From assembly GCF_014251255.1 (NCBI RefSeq), contig NZ_CP059182.1, positions 248,001 through 312,000 of the forward strand: 64,000 nt of DNA, read 5' to 3'. A program made the position numbers and the translations under genes. How positions within the stretch are numbered: position 1 is the first letter of the stretch; each line of letters begins with the position of its first letter. The stretch is from Blattabacterium cuenoti. GTDB lineage: Bacteria; Bacteroidota; Bacteroidia; Flavobacteriales; Blattabacteriaceae. Shown here one piece after another: positions 51,752-61,026 of the stretch. The notes under the pieces are model-generated. The model had not been told where the DNA came from and ran no database searches. It saw only the letters and a program-made list of their open reading frames with translations.

Positions 51752-53293
51752 TTACTTTTTTCCTTCTTTTTCTGTCCGCATTTGCGGAAAAAATAATACT
51801 TCTTGAATCGAATTTTGTTTGGTGAGTAACATGACCAATCTATCTATCCCAATTCCAATTCCTGCAGTGGGAGGCATTCCAAATTCTAAAGCACGTATAA
51901 AATCTTTATCAAGAAACATAGATTCATCTGTACTTTTTTTTTCTGAAAATTTGATTTGTTCTCGAAAACGATCCAGTTGATCTATGGGATCATTCAGTTC
52001 TGAATAGGCATTAGCAATTTCTTGTCCATTAATAATAAGTTCAAAACGTTCTGATAAATTTTCTTTATAACGATGTTTTTTAGTTAAAGGACTCATTTCT
52101 ATAGGATAATCTATAATAAAAGTAGGATCTATGTAATGTTTCTCACATTTTTCTTCAAAAATAGTTTCAATCATTTTTGCTTTACTCATTTTTATATTCT
52201 CTTTTATATTTAGAATATTCAACTGTTTACAAACTTTTCTTAAGTCCTTCTCTTCCATTTTTATAAGATCAAATCCCGTATGTGTTTTAATAGCGTCTAA
52301 TATAGGAATTCTTGGAAATGATTTTTGAAAATCAATATTTTTGTTTTCTATAATAAAAATATCTTTTTTTTGAACTACTTTATTGTAAATACACTTTATC
52401 AGTTCTTCTGTAAATTTCATCATCCAGTAATAATCTTTATAAGCAACATAAAGCTCTAACACAGTAAATTCTGGATTATGAATTCTATCCATCCCCTCAT
52501 TCCTAAAATTTTTAGAAAATTCATAGACTCCGTGAAATCCACCAATTATAAGTCTTTTCAAATAAAGTTCATTAGCAATACGTAAATACAATGGAATTCC
52601 AAGTGAATTATGATAGGTTACAAAAGGACGAGCCACAGCTCCTCCAGGAATGGATTGTAAAGTAGGAGTTTCCACTTCTATATATCCTTTCTTGTCTAAA
52701 AAATTCCTCATTTCCCGTATAATACGAGTTCTTTTTAAAAAAATTTCTTTTACATGATCATTTACAATAAGATCGACATAACGCATACGATAACGTTGTT
52801 CCGTATTGGAAAAAGCATCATATATTTTTTTGTTCTGATCGACTTTAACTTGTGGTAATGGACGCAAAGATTTAGATAATAAAGTTAATTTATGAACATG
52901 GATTGTTATTTCATCCATTTTTGTTTTAAATAAAAAACCTTTTACTCCAATAATATCTCCTATATCTATAAGTTTTTTTAAAAAAATATTGTAAGAATCC
53001 TCTTTCCCCATTTTTTCTGAATCGAAATGATTCTTATTCAAATAAATTTGAATACGACCTGTATGGTCTTGAATCTCTCCAAAAGAAGCTTTTCCTAAAA
53101 TACGTAAACGAATTAAACGTCCCGCAATACTGATAGTTTTTTTTTCTGTAAATTTTTTTTGTATATTAACAATAGTAGTTGTAATGTAATATTCTTCTGA
53201 TGGATAAGGGTTGATCCCTAACAATTTTAGTTGATCTAATTTTTTTCTACGTATAATTTGTTGTTCTGATAGTTGTTCTGATAAATGAAGCAT
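51752..53293 (-). CDS. lysS: Lysyl-tRNA synthetase (class II)
   Basis: N-terminal OB-fold anticodon-binding domain (ISIAGRLIRLRILGKASFGEI), then the class II core: motif 1 around GYIEVETPTLQSIPGGAVARPF, motif 2 FRNEGMDRIHNPEFTVLE, motif 3 GIGIGIDRLVMLL. Start chosen at ATG 53293 (MLHLSEQLSEQQIIRRKKL), 513 residues. The frame extends nine codons to a TTG at 53320 but the ATG fits the family. It converges on the amidohydrolase gene across a hairpin. Confidence 0.96.
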   Translation of the reverse strand: MLHLSEQLSEQQIIRRKKLDQLKLLGINPYPSEEYYITTTIVNIQKKFTEKKTISIAGRLIRLRILGKASFGEIQDHTGRIQIYLNKNHFDSEKMGKEDSYNIFLKKLIDIGDIIGVKGFLFKTKMDEITIHVHKLTLLSKSLRPLPQVKVDQNKKIYDAFSNTEQRYRMRYVDLIVNDHVKEIFLKRTRIIREMRNFLDKKGYIEVETPTLQSIPGGAVARPFVTYHNSLGIPLYLRIANELYLKRLIIGGFHGVYEFSKNFRNEGMDRIHNPEFTVLELYVAYKDYYWMMKFTEELIKCIYNKVVQKKDIFIIENKNIDFQKSFPRIPILDAIKTHTGFDLIKMEEKDLRKVCKQLNILNIKENIKMSKAKMIETIFEEKCEKHYIDPTFIIDYPIEMSPLTKKHRYKENLSERFELIINGQEIANAYSELNDPIDQLDRFREQIKFSEKKSTDESMFLDKDFIRALEFGMPPTAGIGIGIDRLVMLLTKQNSIQEVLFFPQMRTEKEGKK

Positions 53294-53361
53294 AGAAATA
53301 CTTAATTTTTTTCCTTGCAAAGGCCCCTAACTATAACTAGAAACTACTAACCTAACTAAGG

Positions 53362-53369
53362 TACATTTG
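53362..53369 (+). promoter_or_regulatory. Putative -7 box for lipB
   Basis: TACATTTG matches TAnnTTTG, 47 nt before the lipB start. No TTTG at 19-21 nt upstream. Confidence 0.35.
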
Positions 53370-53416
53370 TTTTTTTATATAATTAAATTTTTCAAAAAAA
53401 AAAGAAAAAAAGAAAT

Positions 53417-54124
53417 ATGAAAAAGAAAATCCTATTCGAAGATTTAGGAAAAAAAGGATATAAAGAAACTTGGGATTATCAAAAATTTTTATTTGATGAT
53501 CTCATACAAAAAAAAATAAAATTTTCTAAAAAGTCTCCACAAATTCATGTCGGATATTTGTTATTTGTGGAACATCCACATGTATATACTATAGGTAAAA
53601 ATGGAAAAAAAGATAAACATTTATTAGTCTCATCAGATTTTTTAAAAAAAATAAATGCCACATTTTATCAAACAGATAGGGGAGGAGATATTACTTACCA
53701 TGGTCCCGGACAGTTAGTCGGATATCCTATTTTAAATATGGATTATTTTTTCACAGATATTCATAAATATTTACGTTTTTTAGAAGAAGTAATTCTTCAT
53801 TTTTTACTAAAAAATTATGGAATAAAAGGGATAAGAGAAGAAGGAAAAACGGGAGTTTGGTTAGAAGAAAAAAACGGAAAATCAAGAAAAATATGTGCGA
53901 TAGGAATTAGAATCAGTCGTTGGGTAACAATGCATGGATTTGCTTTGAATATAAATACAGATTTACGGTATTTTAATTATATCATTCCTTGTGGAATTAA
54001 GAATAAAGAAGTGACTTCTTTAAAAAAAGAATTAAAAAATAATCATCACATTTCTTTTTCAGAAGTGAAGCTTTTAGTCAAAAAATCTTTTCAAGAAATT
54101 TTTCAGGTAGAATTCATTTCATGA
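53417..54124 (+). CDS. lipB: Lipoyl(octanoyl) transferase LipB
   Basis: Moves octanoate from ACP to lipoyl domains of 2-oxoacid dehydrogenases. HPHVYTIGKNGKKDKHLL, RGGDITYHGPGQLVGYPI, the Lys (159) in RKICAIGIR and catalytic Cys192 in NYIIPCGIKNKEV are seen. Full length at 235 residues. lipA is not in the window. Its 3' end overlaps mtaB by 22 nt. Confidence 0.95.
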   Translation: MKKKILFEDLGKKGYKETWDYQKFLFDDLIQKKIKFSKKSPQIHVGYLLFVEHPHVYTIGKNGKKDKHLLVSSDFLKKINATFYQTDRGGDITYHGPGQLVGYPILNMDYFFTDIHKYLRFLEEVILHFLLKNYGIKGIREEGKTGVWLEEKNGKSRKICAIGIRISRWVTMHGFALNINTDLRYFNYIIPCGIKNKEVTSLKKELKNNHHISFSEVKLLVKKSFQEIFQVEFIS

Positions 54125-55461
54125 ATAGATTGAGCAATCATAATCCCATCTTTTTCATCTATTTCTTTTAAAATGACATCTTGTAATGTATTTATAAATG
54201 TTGGAATAAAAGAAATTTTTGTTCTAATATAATTTTCTGTATATCCATACAAATATTCATTATTAGAGTTTTTTTCAAACAATACCGTTTTTTTTGTATG
54301 AATTTGTTTTTCACAAAAAAAACGATATTTTCTTTTTGAAAGAATTCTTAGTATTTTGTTTCGTTTTTTCTGTATTTTTTTAGAGACGTGATCCCCTTGC
54401 TGGGTATTATAATACGATTTTGTATTCGGTCTATGAGAATAGGTAAATATGTGAAAAGATGAAATATCTAGTTTTTTCATGAAATGATAAGTTTCTAAAA
54501 AATATCTATGTGTTTCTCCAGGAAATCCCACAATAACATCTGAACCTATATAAGCATTTGGTATTAAATGACGTATTGTTTTTACTTTTTCTTGATAAAG
54601 CTCTTTTCTATAACGTCTCTGCATTTTTCCCAAAATATAATTACTTCCAGATTGGAAAGGAATATGAAAATGAGGAACAAAATGTTTACTTTTTGACAAA
54701 AATTCAATACATTCATTTTTTAACAAATTAGGTTCTATTGAAGATAACCGAATTCTTCCCATTTCTATTTCTTTTATTTGATTGATTTCCTGTATCAAAT
54801 CAAAAAAGGTATATGTCCGACGTTCATTTTTATGAAATATTTTTTTTCCATAGTCTCCAATGTTAATTCCTGTTAATACAATTTCTTTAACTCCTTTTTT
54901 TAAAAGATATTTGATATTTTTTAATATAGTTTCTATACTCTCAGAACGAGAAGGACCTCTTGCTATAGGAATGACACAATAACTACACTTGTAATCACAT
55001 CCATCCTGGATTTTTAAAAAAGAACGAGTTCGATATCCAATAGAATATGATGAAAAATAAGAATAAGAACATGTTTCCTTTGAAAACAGAATCTTTGCAG
55101 GAGAATTTTTTTTTGAAAAATTGATTTGATTCAAATAATCTATGATATGAAATTTTTCTTCATAACCTAACACGAGATCAACTCCGATTATTTCAGAGAC
55201 TTCTTTAGGATAAAGTTGAGCATAACATCCTATTGCAATAACAAAAGCTTTTTCGTTTTTCCTCATAGCATAACGGACAATACACTTAAATTCAGTCTCC
55301 GCATTTTTTGTGACAGAACAACTATTGATCACATAAATATCTGCAAACCCATTGAAAGAAACATGTTCATAATTCAAATCAGAAAATTTTCTTGCAATCG
55401 TAGAAGTTTCTGCGTAATTTAGTTTACAACCTATCGTATAAAATGCAACTTTTTTTTTCAT
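54103..55461 (-). CDS. mtaB: tRNA t6A37 methylthiotransferase MtaB
   Basis: Radical-SAM enzyme converting t6A37 to ms2t6A37. N-terminal MTTase domain with Cys ligands (FYTIGCKLNYAET, VINSCSVTKNAE, IAIGCYAQL). The radical SAM motif is DGCDYKCSYCVIP, followed by ARGPSRS, DVIVGFPGET and a C-terminal TRAM-like domain. The opening YTIGCKLN points to MtaB rather than MiaB. 452 residues. It lies 49 nt downstream of the peroxiredoxin gene. Confidence 0.93.
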   Translation of the reverse strand: MKKKVAFYTIGCKLNYAETSTIARKFSDLNYEHVSFNGFADIYVINSCSVTKNAETEFKCIVRYAMRKNEKAFVIAIGCYAQLYPKEVSEIIGVDLVLGYEEKFHIIDYLNQINFSKKNSPAKILFSKETCSYSYFSSYSIGYRTRSFLKIQDGCDYKCSYCVIPIARGPSRSESIETILKNIKYLLKKGVKEIVLTGINIGDYGKKIFHKNERRTYTFFDLIQEINQIKEIEMGRIRLSSIEPNLLKNECIEFLSKSKHFVPHFHIPFQSGSNYILGKMQRRYRKELYQEKVKTIRHLIPNAYIGSDVIVGFPGETHRYFLETYHFMKKLDISSFHIFTYSHRPNTKSYYNTQQGDHVSKKIQKKRNKILRILSKRKYRFFCEKQIHTKKTVLFEKNSNNEYLYGYTENYIRTKISFIPTFINTLQDVILKEIDEKDGIMIAQSIHEMNST

Positions 55462-55510
55462 AAATTAGATTTAGATTCTATAGATAGACTCCGCAGATAA
55501 GCATATTTGA

Positions 55511-56152
55511 TCATTTTGAGTTTGAGGAAAAATAATCTATAATTCCACTATGATTAGCTTTGATAGCACGTTTTCCTTTTGTCCAATTTGCTGGACATAC
55601 TTCTCCTTTTTTTTCATAATACTGAAGTGCATCTATCATACGAATTGCTTCATTGACATTTCTTCCTAAAGGAAAGTCATTAATTAAAAGATGTCGTATA
55701 ATTCCTTCTTTGTCTATTAAAAACAATCCTCTATAAGCAATAAGTTCTCCCGTTGCTTTCCATTCCTCATGATTATGATTGCAAATCCAATCTCCAGATA
55801 AAACTCCATAATTATGGGAAATAGTTTTATTTACATCAGAAACAATAGGATAAGTAACCCCTAATATTCCTCCTTTTTCTTTTGGCATTTGCAACCAAGT
55901 CCAATGAGATTGTTCTGTATCCGTAGAAATCGCAATAATTTGTACATTTCTTGATTCAAATTCCTTGATTTTTTCTTGAAATGCATAGATTTCTGTAGGA
56001 CAAACAAAAGTAAAATCTTTTGGGTAGAAAAAAAGTAAAACGTACTGACTCCCTTTAAATTGTTCTAAAGTAAAATTGTGGACAATATCTTTTCCATTCA
56101 ATACTGCGCTAGATGTAAAACTAGGTGCTTTTTTTGCAATTAATGTATTCAT
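55511..56152 (-). CDS. ahpC: Typical 2-Cys peroxiredoxin (AhpC/TSA family)
   Basis: Reduces peroxides. Peroxidatic Cys51 sits in FYPKDFTFVCPTEI and resolving Cys186 in GEVCPANW; the Thr of the PxxxTxxC motif (TFVC) is present. 213 residues with the C-terminal extension typical of dimeric 2-Cys Prx. AhpC versus thiol-peroxidase partner use cannot be settled, since no ahpF or reductase is adjacent. Confidence 0.92.
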   Translation of the reverse strand: MNTLIAKKAPSFTSSAVLNGKDIVHNFTLEQFKGSQYVLLFFYPKDFTFVCPTEIYAFQEKIKEFESRNVQIIAISTDTEQSHWTWLQMPKEKGGILGVTYPIVSDVNKTISHNYGVLSGDWICNHNHEEWKATGELIAYRGLFLIDKEGIIRHLLINDFPLGRNVNEAIRMIDALQYYEKKGEVCPANWTKGKRAIKANHSGIIDYFSSNSK

Positions 56153-56236
56153 TTTTATCTAATTTTAGATGACGAATTTACCAAAATTCTTATTAAGAGT
56201 CAAAAAGATAATGATGATTGGGTTTATTTGTAAATT

Positions 56237-58126
56237 TCATACATACCTATGTAATTTTTTATTCAGTTCATTTTTTCTATTTGTTAGATGCATTATTTTT
56301 TTTATAATATGATTTCTCTTTTCATCATCACTTTCTATATTTTTTTGAAAATGCATAATTTCTTGTTGAATTGATTTCAAAATATATTGTAATTGATATC
56401 TCAATAACATGTCCGTGAGATATTTGTCTATGTTCTCTTTTTCTGAAGAAACTTCAATTCCTTTTTTATCCCATTTGGATAATGAATAACAGGATTTTTT
56501 ATTCTGTTTTTTTGAAATTTTTAATTTTCCATTATTTCTATTGCATATTTTATCAAATAATTTCTGATTAGAATCCAAAGCAAAACGTAACCCATGGCAT
56601 TCAAAAATATGCAATATTTCTTCAATCACTGTAATTTCTTGTTTTCCTTTTTTTATTATTTGATTTCCATGATTTAAAATAAACTGAATCAACTTTTCTT
56701 CCATGAGAAGAAGGTTGTTCTTAGGACTCCTAAGAACAACCTTCTTCTCATTCAAAAATTTTCTCTTTTTCTTTTTAAGACTTCTTATTCTTTGAAATTC
56801 AGAAATTAGAATTTCTTGACGAAGTTCTAATACTTTTGAAGCTTCTTGTAAATATAATTCCTGTTGGATCACATTAGATATTTTTGAAATACTATTCAAA
56901 ATATTTATAACTAAAAATGATTTTTTAATTGGATCATCCTTGTGAAATTTTTCATATACTTTTTTTTTGAAAGAAACAAAATTATAACTATTTTTTTCTA
57001 TAAAATCTTTCAATTGAGAAGAGGAATATTTTTTTGAGAGAGAATCTGGATCTTCTCCATCAGAAAGAAATAATATACGAAGATTCATTTCTTGTTCCAG
57101 AAACATATTTATTCCTCTTAAAGAAGCTTGAATCCCAGATTTATCTCCATCATAAAATAGAACGATAGTTTTCGTAAATTTTTTTATCAATAAGATTTGA
57201 TCAACAGTAATAGCAGTTCCAGAAGAGGAAACAACATTTTTTATTCCAGATTGATGTAAAGAAATGACATCTGTATATCCTTCTACTAAATAACAAAAAT
57301 TTTCTTTTAAAATGGCTGTTTTTGCTTGTAATAAGCCATATAAAATTTTGCTTTTTTGAAATAAATTACTTTCAGATGAATTTAAATATTTTATAATAGA
57401 TCGGAAAGAAGAACTTATTATATTCCTCTTCCTCCTCCTACTATTATTATTATTACTACTACTCTCAATCGTTCTTCCACCAAATCCTATAACCATTCCT
57501 GATAGATTATGTATTGGAAATATCACACGTTTACGAAAACAATCGAAATAATTATTCGATTTTTTATTCAAAACCGTAAGACCATATTTTTTTAAATCAC
57601 CTATTTTGAATCCTTTTTTTAAGGCTTTTTCTGTAAAAAAACTCCAAGAAGAAGGTGCATAACCTAATTCAAATTCATGAATTATTTTCATATTAAATCC
57701 TCTTTGTTTTATCAAATAACTCAATCCCTTTTCTTTTCCTTCTTTTGTAAACCACAATTGATTGATAAAAAAACGTTTTGCATAATCTTGCATTAAGTAT
57801 AAATTTTTTTTATGGTCTCTCTTTTTAAGATCTGTTTCTTCATGAATATTTATCTCGTATTTTTTAGCTAAAAAATGTAATGATTCGACATAAGTGAAAT
57901 GTTCGTGTTCCATAAGAAAAGTTATAATATTCCCACCTTTTCCAGAACTAAAATCTTTCCATATTTTTTTTGTAGGAGAAACGATGAGAGAAGGCGTTTT
58001 TTCATTAGAAAATGGACTCAGTCCTCTATAATTGATTCCACTTTTTTTTAAGGAAACAAAATCTCCTATAACTTCTTCAATGCAGGAAACTGAAAATATT
58101 CGTTTTATAGTTTCTTTAGAAATCAT
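56237..58126 (-). CDS. dnaG: DNA primase DnaG lacking the canonical zinc ligands
   Basis: Makes RNA primers at the fork. The N-terminal domain retains NEKTPSLIVSPTKK, but the CHC2 zinc ligands appear replaced: CPFH reads Ser37-Pro-Phe-Ser40 and HCFGC reads KDFSS (57-61). I recall similar loss in flavobacterial DnaG, so this is probably a lineage trait. The core is intact: VIGFGGRTIE, the TOPRIM part VEGYTDVISLHQ, LFYDGDKSGIQASLRG and GEDPDSL. The 629 residues end in a Lys-rich helicase-binding region. A perfect palindrome lies in the linker (residues about 459-474). Confidence 0.94.
   Translation of the reverse strand: MISKETIKRIFSVSCIEEVIGDFVSLKKSGINYRGLSPFSNEKTPSLIVSPTKKIWKDFSSGKGGNIITFLMEHEHFTYVESLHFLAKKYEINIHEETDLKKRDHKKNLYLMQDYAKRFFINQLWFTKEGKEKGLSYLIKQRGFNMKIIHEFELGYAPSSWSFFTEKALKKGFKIGDLKKYGLTVLNKKSNNYFDCFRKRVIFPIHNLSGMVIGFGGRTIESSSNNNNSRRRKRNIISSSFRSIIKYLNSSESNLFQKSKILYGLLQAKTAILKENFCYLVEGYTDVISLHQSGIKNVVSSSGTAITVDQILLIKKFTKTIVLFYDGDKSGIQASLRGINMFLEQEMNLRILFLSDGEDPDSLSKKYSSSQLKDFIEKNSYNFVSFKKKVYEKFHKDDPIKKSFLVINILNSISKISNVIQQELYLQEASKVLELRQEILISEFQRIRSLKKKKRKFLNEKKVVLRSPKNNLLLMEEKLIQFILNHGNQIIKKGKQEITVIEEILHIFECHGLRFALDSNQKLFDKICNRNNGKLKISKKQNKKSCYSLSKWDKKGIEVSSEKENIDKYLTDMLLRYQLQYILKSIQQEIMHFQKNIESDDEKRNHIIKKIMHLTNRKNELNKKLHRYV
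56704..56750. repeat. Perfect 47-nt palindrome inside dnaG
   Basis: Arms 56704-56726 and 56728-56750 are exact reverse complements (23 bp each) around a single central C. Outer ends read tgagaagaagg...ccttcttctca. It is fully coding on -, in the linker between the TOPRIM core and the C-terminal domain. Too long and perfect to be expected by chance. Confidence 0.95.
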
Positions 58127-58172
58127 AATTATTTTGATTGAATCAAAATTGAAAATAATAATAATAAATCAA

Positions 58173-58832
58173 TTATTTATTGATTTCTAATTTCATTTTA
58201 TGAATAATTTTTTTTGGATTAGAATTAGAAAAAATGGTAGTTCCTGCTACTAATATATCTGCTCCATTTTTGAATAATAAAGAAGCATTTTCTAAATTGA
58301 CTCCTCCATCCACTTCTATCAATGCAGAAGAGTCTTTTTTTAATATTAAGTCTTTAGTATCTTTTAGTTTTTGATACGTTTGACTAATAAATTTTTGTCC
58401 GCTAAACCCAGGATTTACGCTCATTATCAAAACAAAATCTATATCTTTAATGATATCTTGCAAAAGAAAAACTGGAGTATGTGGATTGACTGCTACTCCG
58501 ACCTTCATCCCATATTCCTTAATAGAAAAAATAGTTCTATTTAAGTGAATACAAGCTTCGTAATGAACATGTAAATGATCTGCTCCACATTCTTTAAATT
58601 GTTCTATATACCGTTCCGGGTGTAGAATCATTAAATGGACATCTATAGGTTTGGATGCATATTTTTTGACATATTTTATAAATAATGCTCCAAAAGAGAT
58701 ATTAGAAACAAAAGAAGAATCCATAATGTCAATATGGAACCAATCCGCTTCACTTTTATTCAACATTTCTATATCACGATATAAAAAAGCTAAATCTGCT
58801 GAAAATAGAGATGGAGCTATAATTTTTTTCAT
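58173..58832 (-). CDS. rpe: Ribulose-phosphate 3-epimerase
   Basis: Pentose-phosphate enzyme interconverting ribulose-5-P and xylulose-5-P. TIM barrel with APSLFSADLAFL, the metal-binding FHIDIMDSSFVSNISFG, VHLMILHPERYI, LIMSVNPGFSGQKFI and EVDGGVNLENA. Full length at 219 residues. It lies 46 nt upstream of dnaG and 22 nt downstream of fabI, all on -. Confidence 0.97.
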   Translation of the reverse strand: MKKIIAPSLFSADLAFLYRDIEMLNKSEADWFHIDIMDSSFVSNISFGALFIKYVKKYASKPIDVHLMILHPERYIEQFKECGADHLHVHYEACIHLNRTIFSIKEYGMKVGVAVNPHTPVFLLQDIIKDIDFVLIMSVNPGFSGQKFISQTYQKLKDTKDLILKKDSSALIEVDGGVNLENASLLFKNGADILVAGTTIFSNSNPKKIIHKMKLEINK

Positions 58833-58854
58833 ATTAGAATCAGTTATAGGTTCG

Positions 58855-59670
58855 TTATTTATTATTTAATTGTGAAATCATAATTTCACTAATTCCTGTA
58901 TTAGAAAAACCTCCATCATGATACAGATTTTGCATTGTTACTTTTCTTGTCAAATCAGAAAAAAGTGTAATAATGTAATTTGCACAATCTTGTGCAGAAG
59001 CGTTTCCTAAAGGAGACATTTTCTCAGAAAAAAGAAAAAATTGGTTGAATCCTTTAATTGATTTTGCTGCTTTTGTAAAACTAGGAGATTGTGAAACGGT
59101 ATTTACTCTTACCTTTTTTTTGGTTCCCCAATGATAACCAAAATTACGTGTAATACTTTCTAAATATGCCTTATAATCAGACATATCTTCATAATATGGA
59201 ATACTTTTTTGAGAGGCTATGTATGTCAGAGCAACAATAGAACCCCATTCATTCATGGCGTTTTTATCCCAAGCAATTTGCATGATCTTATGATAAGATA
59301 CTGCAGAGATATCCCATCCCTTCTTTAAGAATTCATAATTAAGAGATGTATAATGGCATCCTTTTCTAATATTTATGGACATAGCAATGGAATGTAAAAT
59401 AAAATCTATTCCTCCTCCAAAATGATCCAATGTCTTATCAAAAAGAATATTCAGATCTCTAACAGAAGTAGCATCAGCTGGAATTACCATAGATTCTGTT
59501 TTATGAGATAAAATATGAATTTTTCCCATTCTTAAAGAAGAAGGAGTATTGGTTAATACAAAAGACGCTTTTTCCTCATAAGCACGTTCTGCTACTTTCC
59601 AAGCAATAGAATTTTCATCCAAAGCCCCAAATATAATTCCTTTTTTTCCCTTCAATAGATTGTAAGACAT
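58855..59670 (-). CDS. fabI: Enoyl-[acyl-carrier-protein] reductase FabI
   Basis: NADH-dependent last step of each fatty-acid elongation cycle. KGKKGIIFGALDENSIAWKVA is the SDR-like cofactor loop. The Tyr/Lys pair sits in KSIPYYEDMSDYKAYLES, and the substrate-loop SPSFTKAAKSIKGF follows. 271 residues. ACP is presumably activated by the PPTase at 27.7 kb. Confidence 0.96.
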   Translation of the reverse strand: MSYNLLKGKKGIIFGALDENSIAWKVAERAYEEKASFVLTNTPSSLRMGKIHILSHKTESMVIPADATSVRDLNILFDKTLDHFGGGIDFILHSIAMSINIRKGCHYTSLNYEFLKKGWDISAVSYHKIMQIAWDKNAMNEWGSIVALTYIASQKSIPYYEDMSDYKAYLESITRNFGYHWGTKKKVRVNTVSQSPSFTKAAKSIKGFNQFFLFSEKMSPLGNASAQDCANYIITLFSDLTRKVTMQNLYHDGGFSNTGISEIMISQLNNK

Positions 59671-59701
59671 AATATAACTCTTAGTTCAAAGAAAAATTTA
59701 A

Positions 59702-60973
59702 CTAATAAAAATACCTATTTTTTGACATATTAAAAACTTCCTTTAGGATAGAGAAATAGTCCAATTTTTCCCATGTAAAAAGTTCAACTTCTTGTTTTTT
59801 TTTATTTCCTTCTATATCCGAAAAAGACTTACATACTTTTCTTGGGTTCTTTCCCATATGCCCATAAGCAGCAGTTTCTTCATATATAGGATGACGTAAT
59901 TTTAATCTTTTTTCTATAGCGTAAGGTCGTAAGTCAAAAATTTTCTTTATTTTGACTACGATCTCTTCATCTAGATAATTAGATGTTCCATAAGTGTTCA
60001 CAAAAATTCCTATGGGTTCTGCTACTCCTACAGCATAGGATATTTGTATCAATAATTCATCTGCAATTCCTGACGCAACAAGATTTTTAGCAATATGTCT
60101 AGCTGCATAAGCTCCAGATCTATCTACTTTAGAAGAATCCTTTCCAGAAAAAGCACCTCCTCCGTGTGAACCTCTTCCTCCATAAGTATCTACGATAATT
60201 TTTCTACCGGTAAGACCTGTATCTCCATGAGGCCCACCAATAACAAATTGACCTGTAGAATTTATGTAATATTTTGTTTGATCCGTAAACAATTTTTTTA
60301 TTTTCTTAGAGAGGATATTTCTTTTAACCCTTGGAATTAATATATTTTTAATATCGTGAACAATACGTTCATGCATTTTTTCTTTTGTATCAAATTCATC
60401 ATGCTGAGTAGAAATGACGATAGAGTGAATATGAATAGGAACATTTTTATCCGAATACTCTAAAGTCACTTGTGATTTTGCATCTGGACGTAAATAAGTC
60501 ATTTCTTCTCCTTCATTTCGTATGAATGAAAGTTCTTTCAATAAATTATGTGACATTTCTAATGTTAAAGGCATATAATTTTCTGTTTCCTTAACCGCAT
60601 ATCCAAATACGATTCCTTGATCTCCAGATCCTTGTTCTTCTTTATTAGAACGTTGAATTCCTTTGAATAAATCTATAGACTGTTCTTGAATAGAAGAAAT
60701 CACTCCACAAGAATCCGCATTGAATCTATATTCATTTTTAGTATATCCAATTTTTCTAAGGAGATCACGTGCAATTTTATGAACATTCACCCAAACTTTA
60801 GAATTCACTTCTCCAGACAATACAATTTGACCTGTAGTCACTAAAGTTTCTATAGCGACTTTTGCTTCTGGATCATATGCCAAAAAATGATCTAATATAG
60901 CGTCCGATATTTGATCGGAAATTTTATCAGGATGTCCCTCTGAAACAGATTCACTAGTAAATAAATAAGTCAT
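59702..60973 (-). CDS. metK: S-adenosylmethionine synthetase
   Basis: Makes SAM from methionine and ATP. FTSESVSEGHPDKISDQISD, GDQGIVFGYA, GGPHGDTGLTGRKIIVDTYGG and GGGAFSGKDSSKVDRSGAYAAR are the family signatures. The 423 residues are slightly longer than E. coli MetK, with an extended C-terminus. SAM is used by rsmH, rlmB, trmD, rsmG and mtaB in this window. Confidence 0.97.
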   Translation of the reverse strand: MTYLFTSESVSEGHPDKISDQISDAILDHFLAYDPEAKVAIETLVTTGQIVLSGEVNSKVWVNVHKIARDLLRKIGYTKNEYRFNADSCGVISSIQEQSIDLFKGIQRSNKEEQGSGDQGIVFGYAVKETENYMPLTLEMSHNLLKELSFIRNEGEEMTYLRPDAKSQVTLEYSDKNVPIHIHSIVISTQHDEFDTKEKMHERIVHDIKNILIPRVKRNILSKKIKKLFTDQTKYYINSTGQFVIGGPHGDTGLTGRKIIVDTYGGRGSHGGGAFSGKDSSKVDRSGAYAARHIAKNLVASGIADELLIQISYAVGVAEPIGIFVNTYGTSNYLDEEIVVKIKKIFDLRPYAIEKRLKLRHPIYEETAAYGHMGKNPRKVCKSFSDIEGNKKKQEVELFTWEKLDYFSILKEVFNMSKNRYFY

Positions 60974-61026
60974 TTTTTTTAGGATGTATTCTTTTGATCC
61001 TATTCTCCTAAATCTTAATCTTTACT

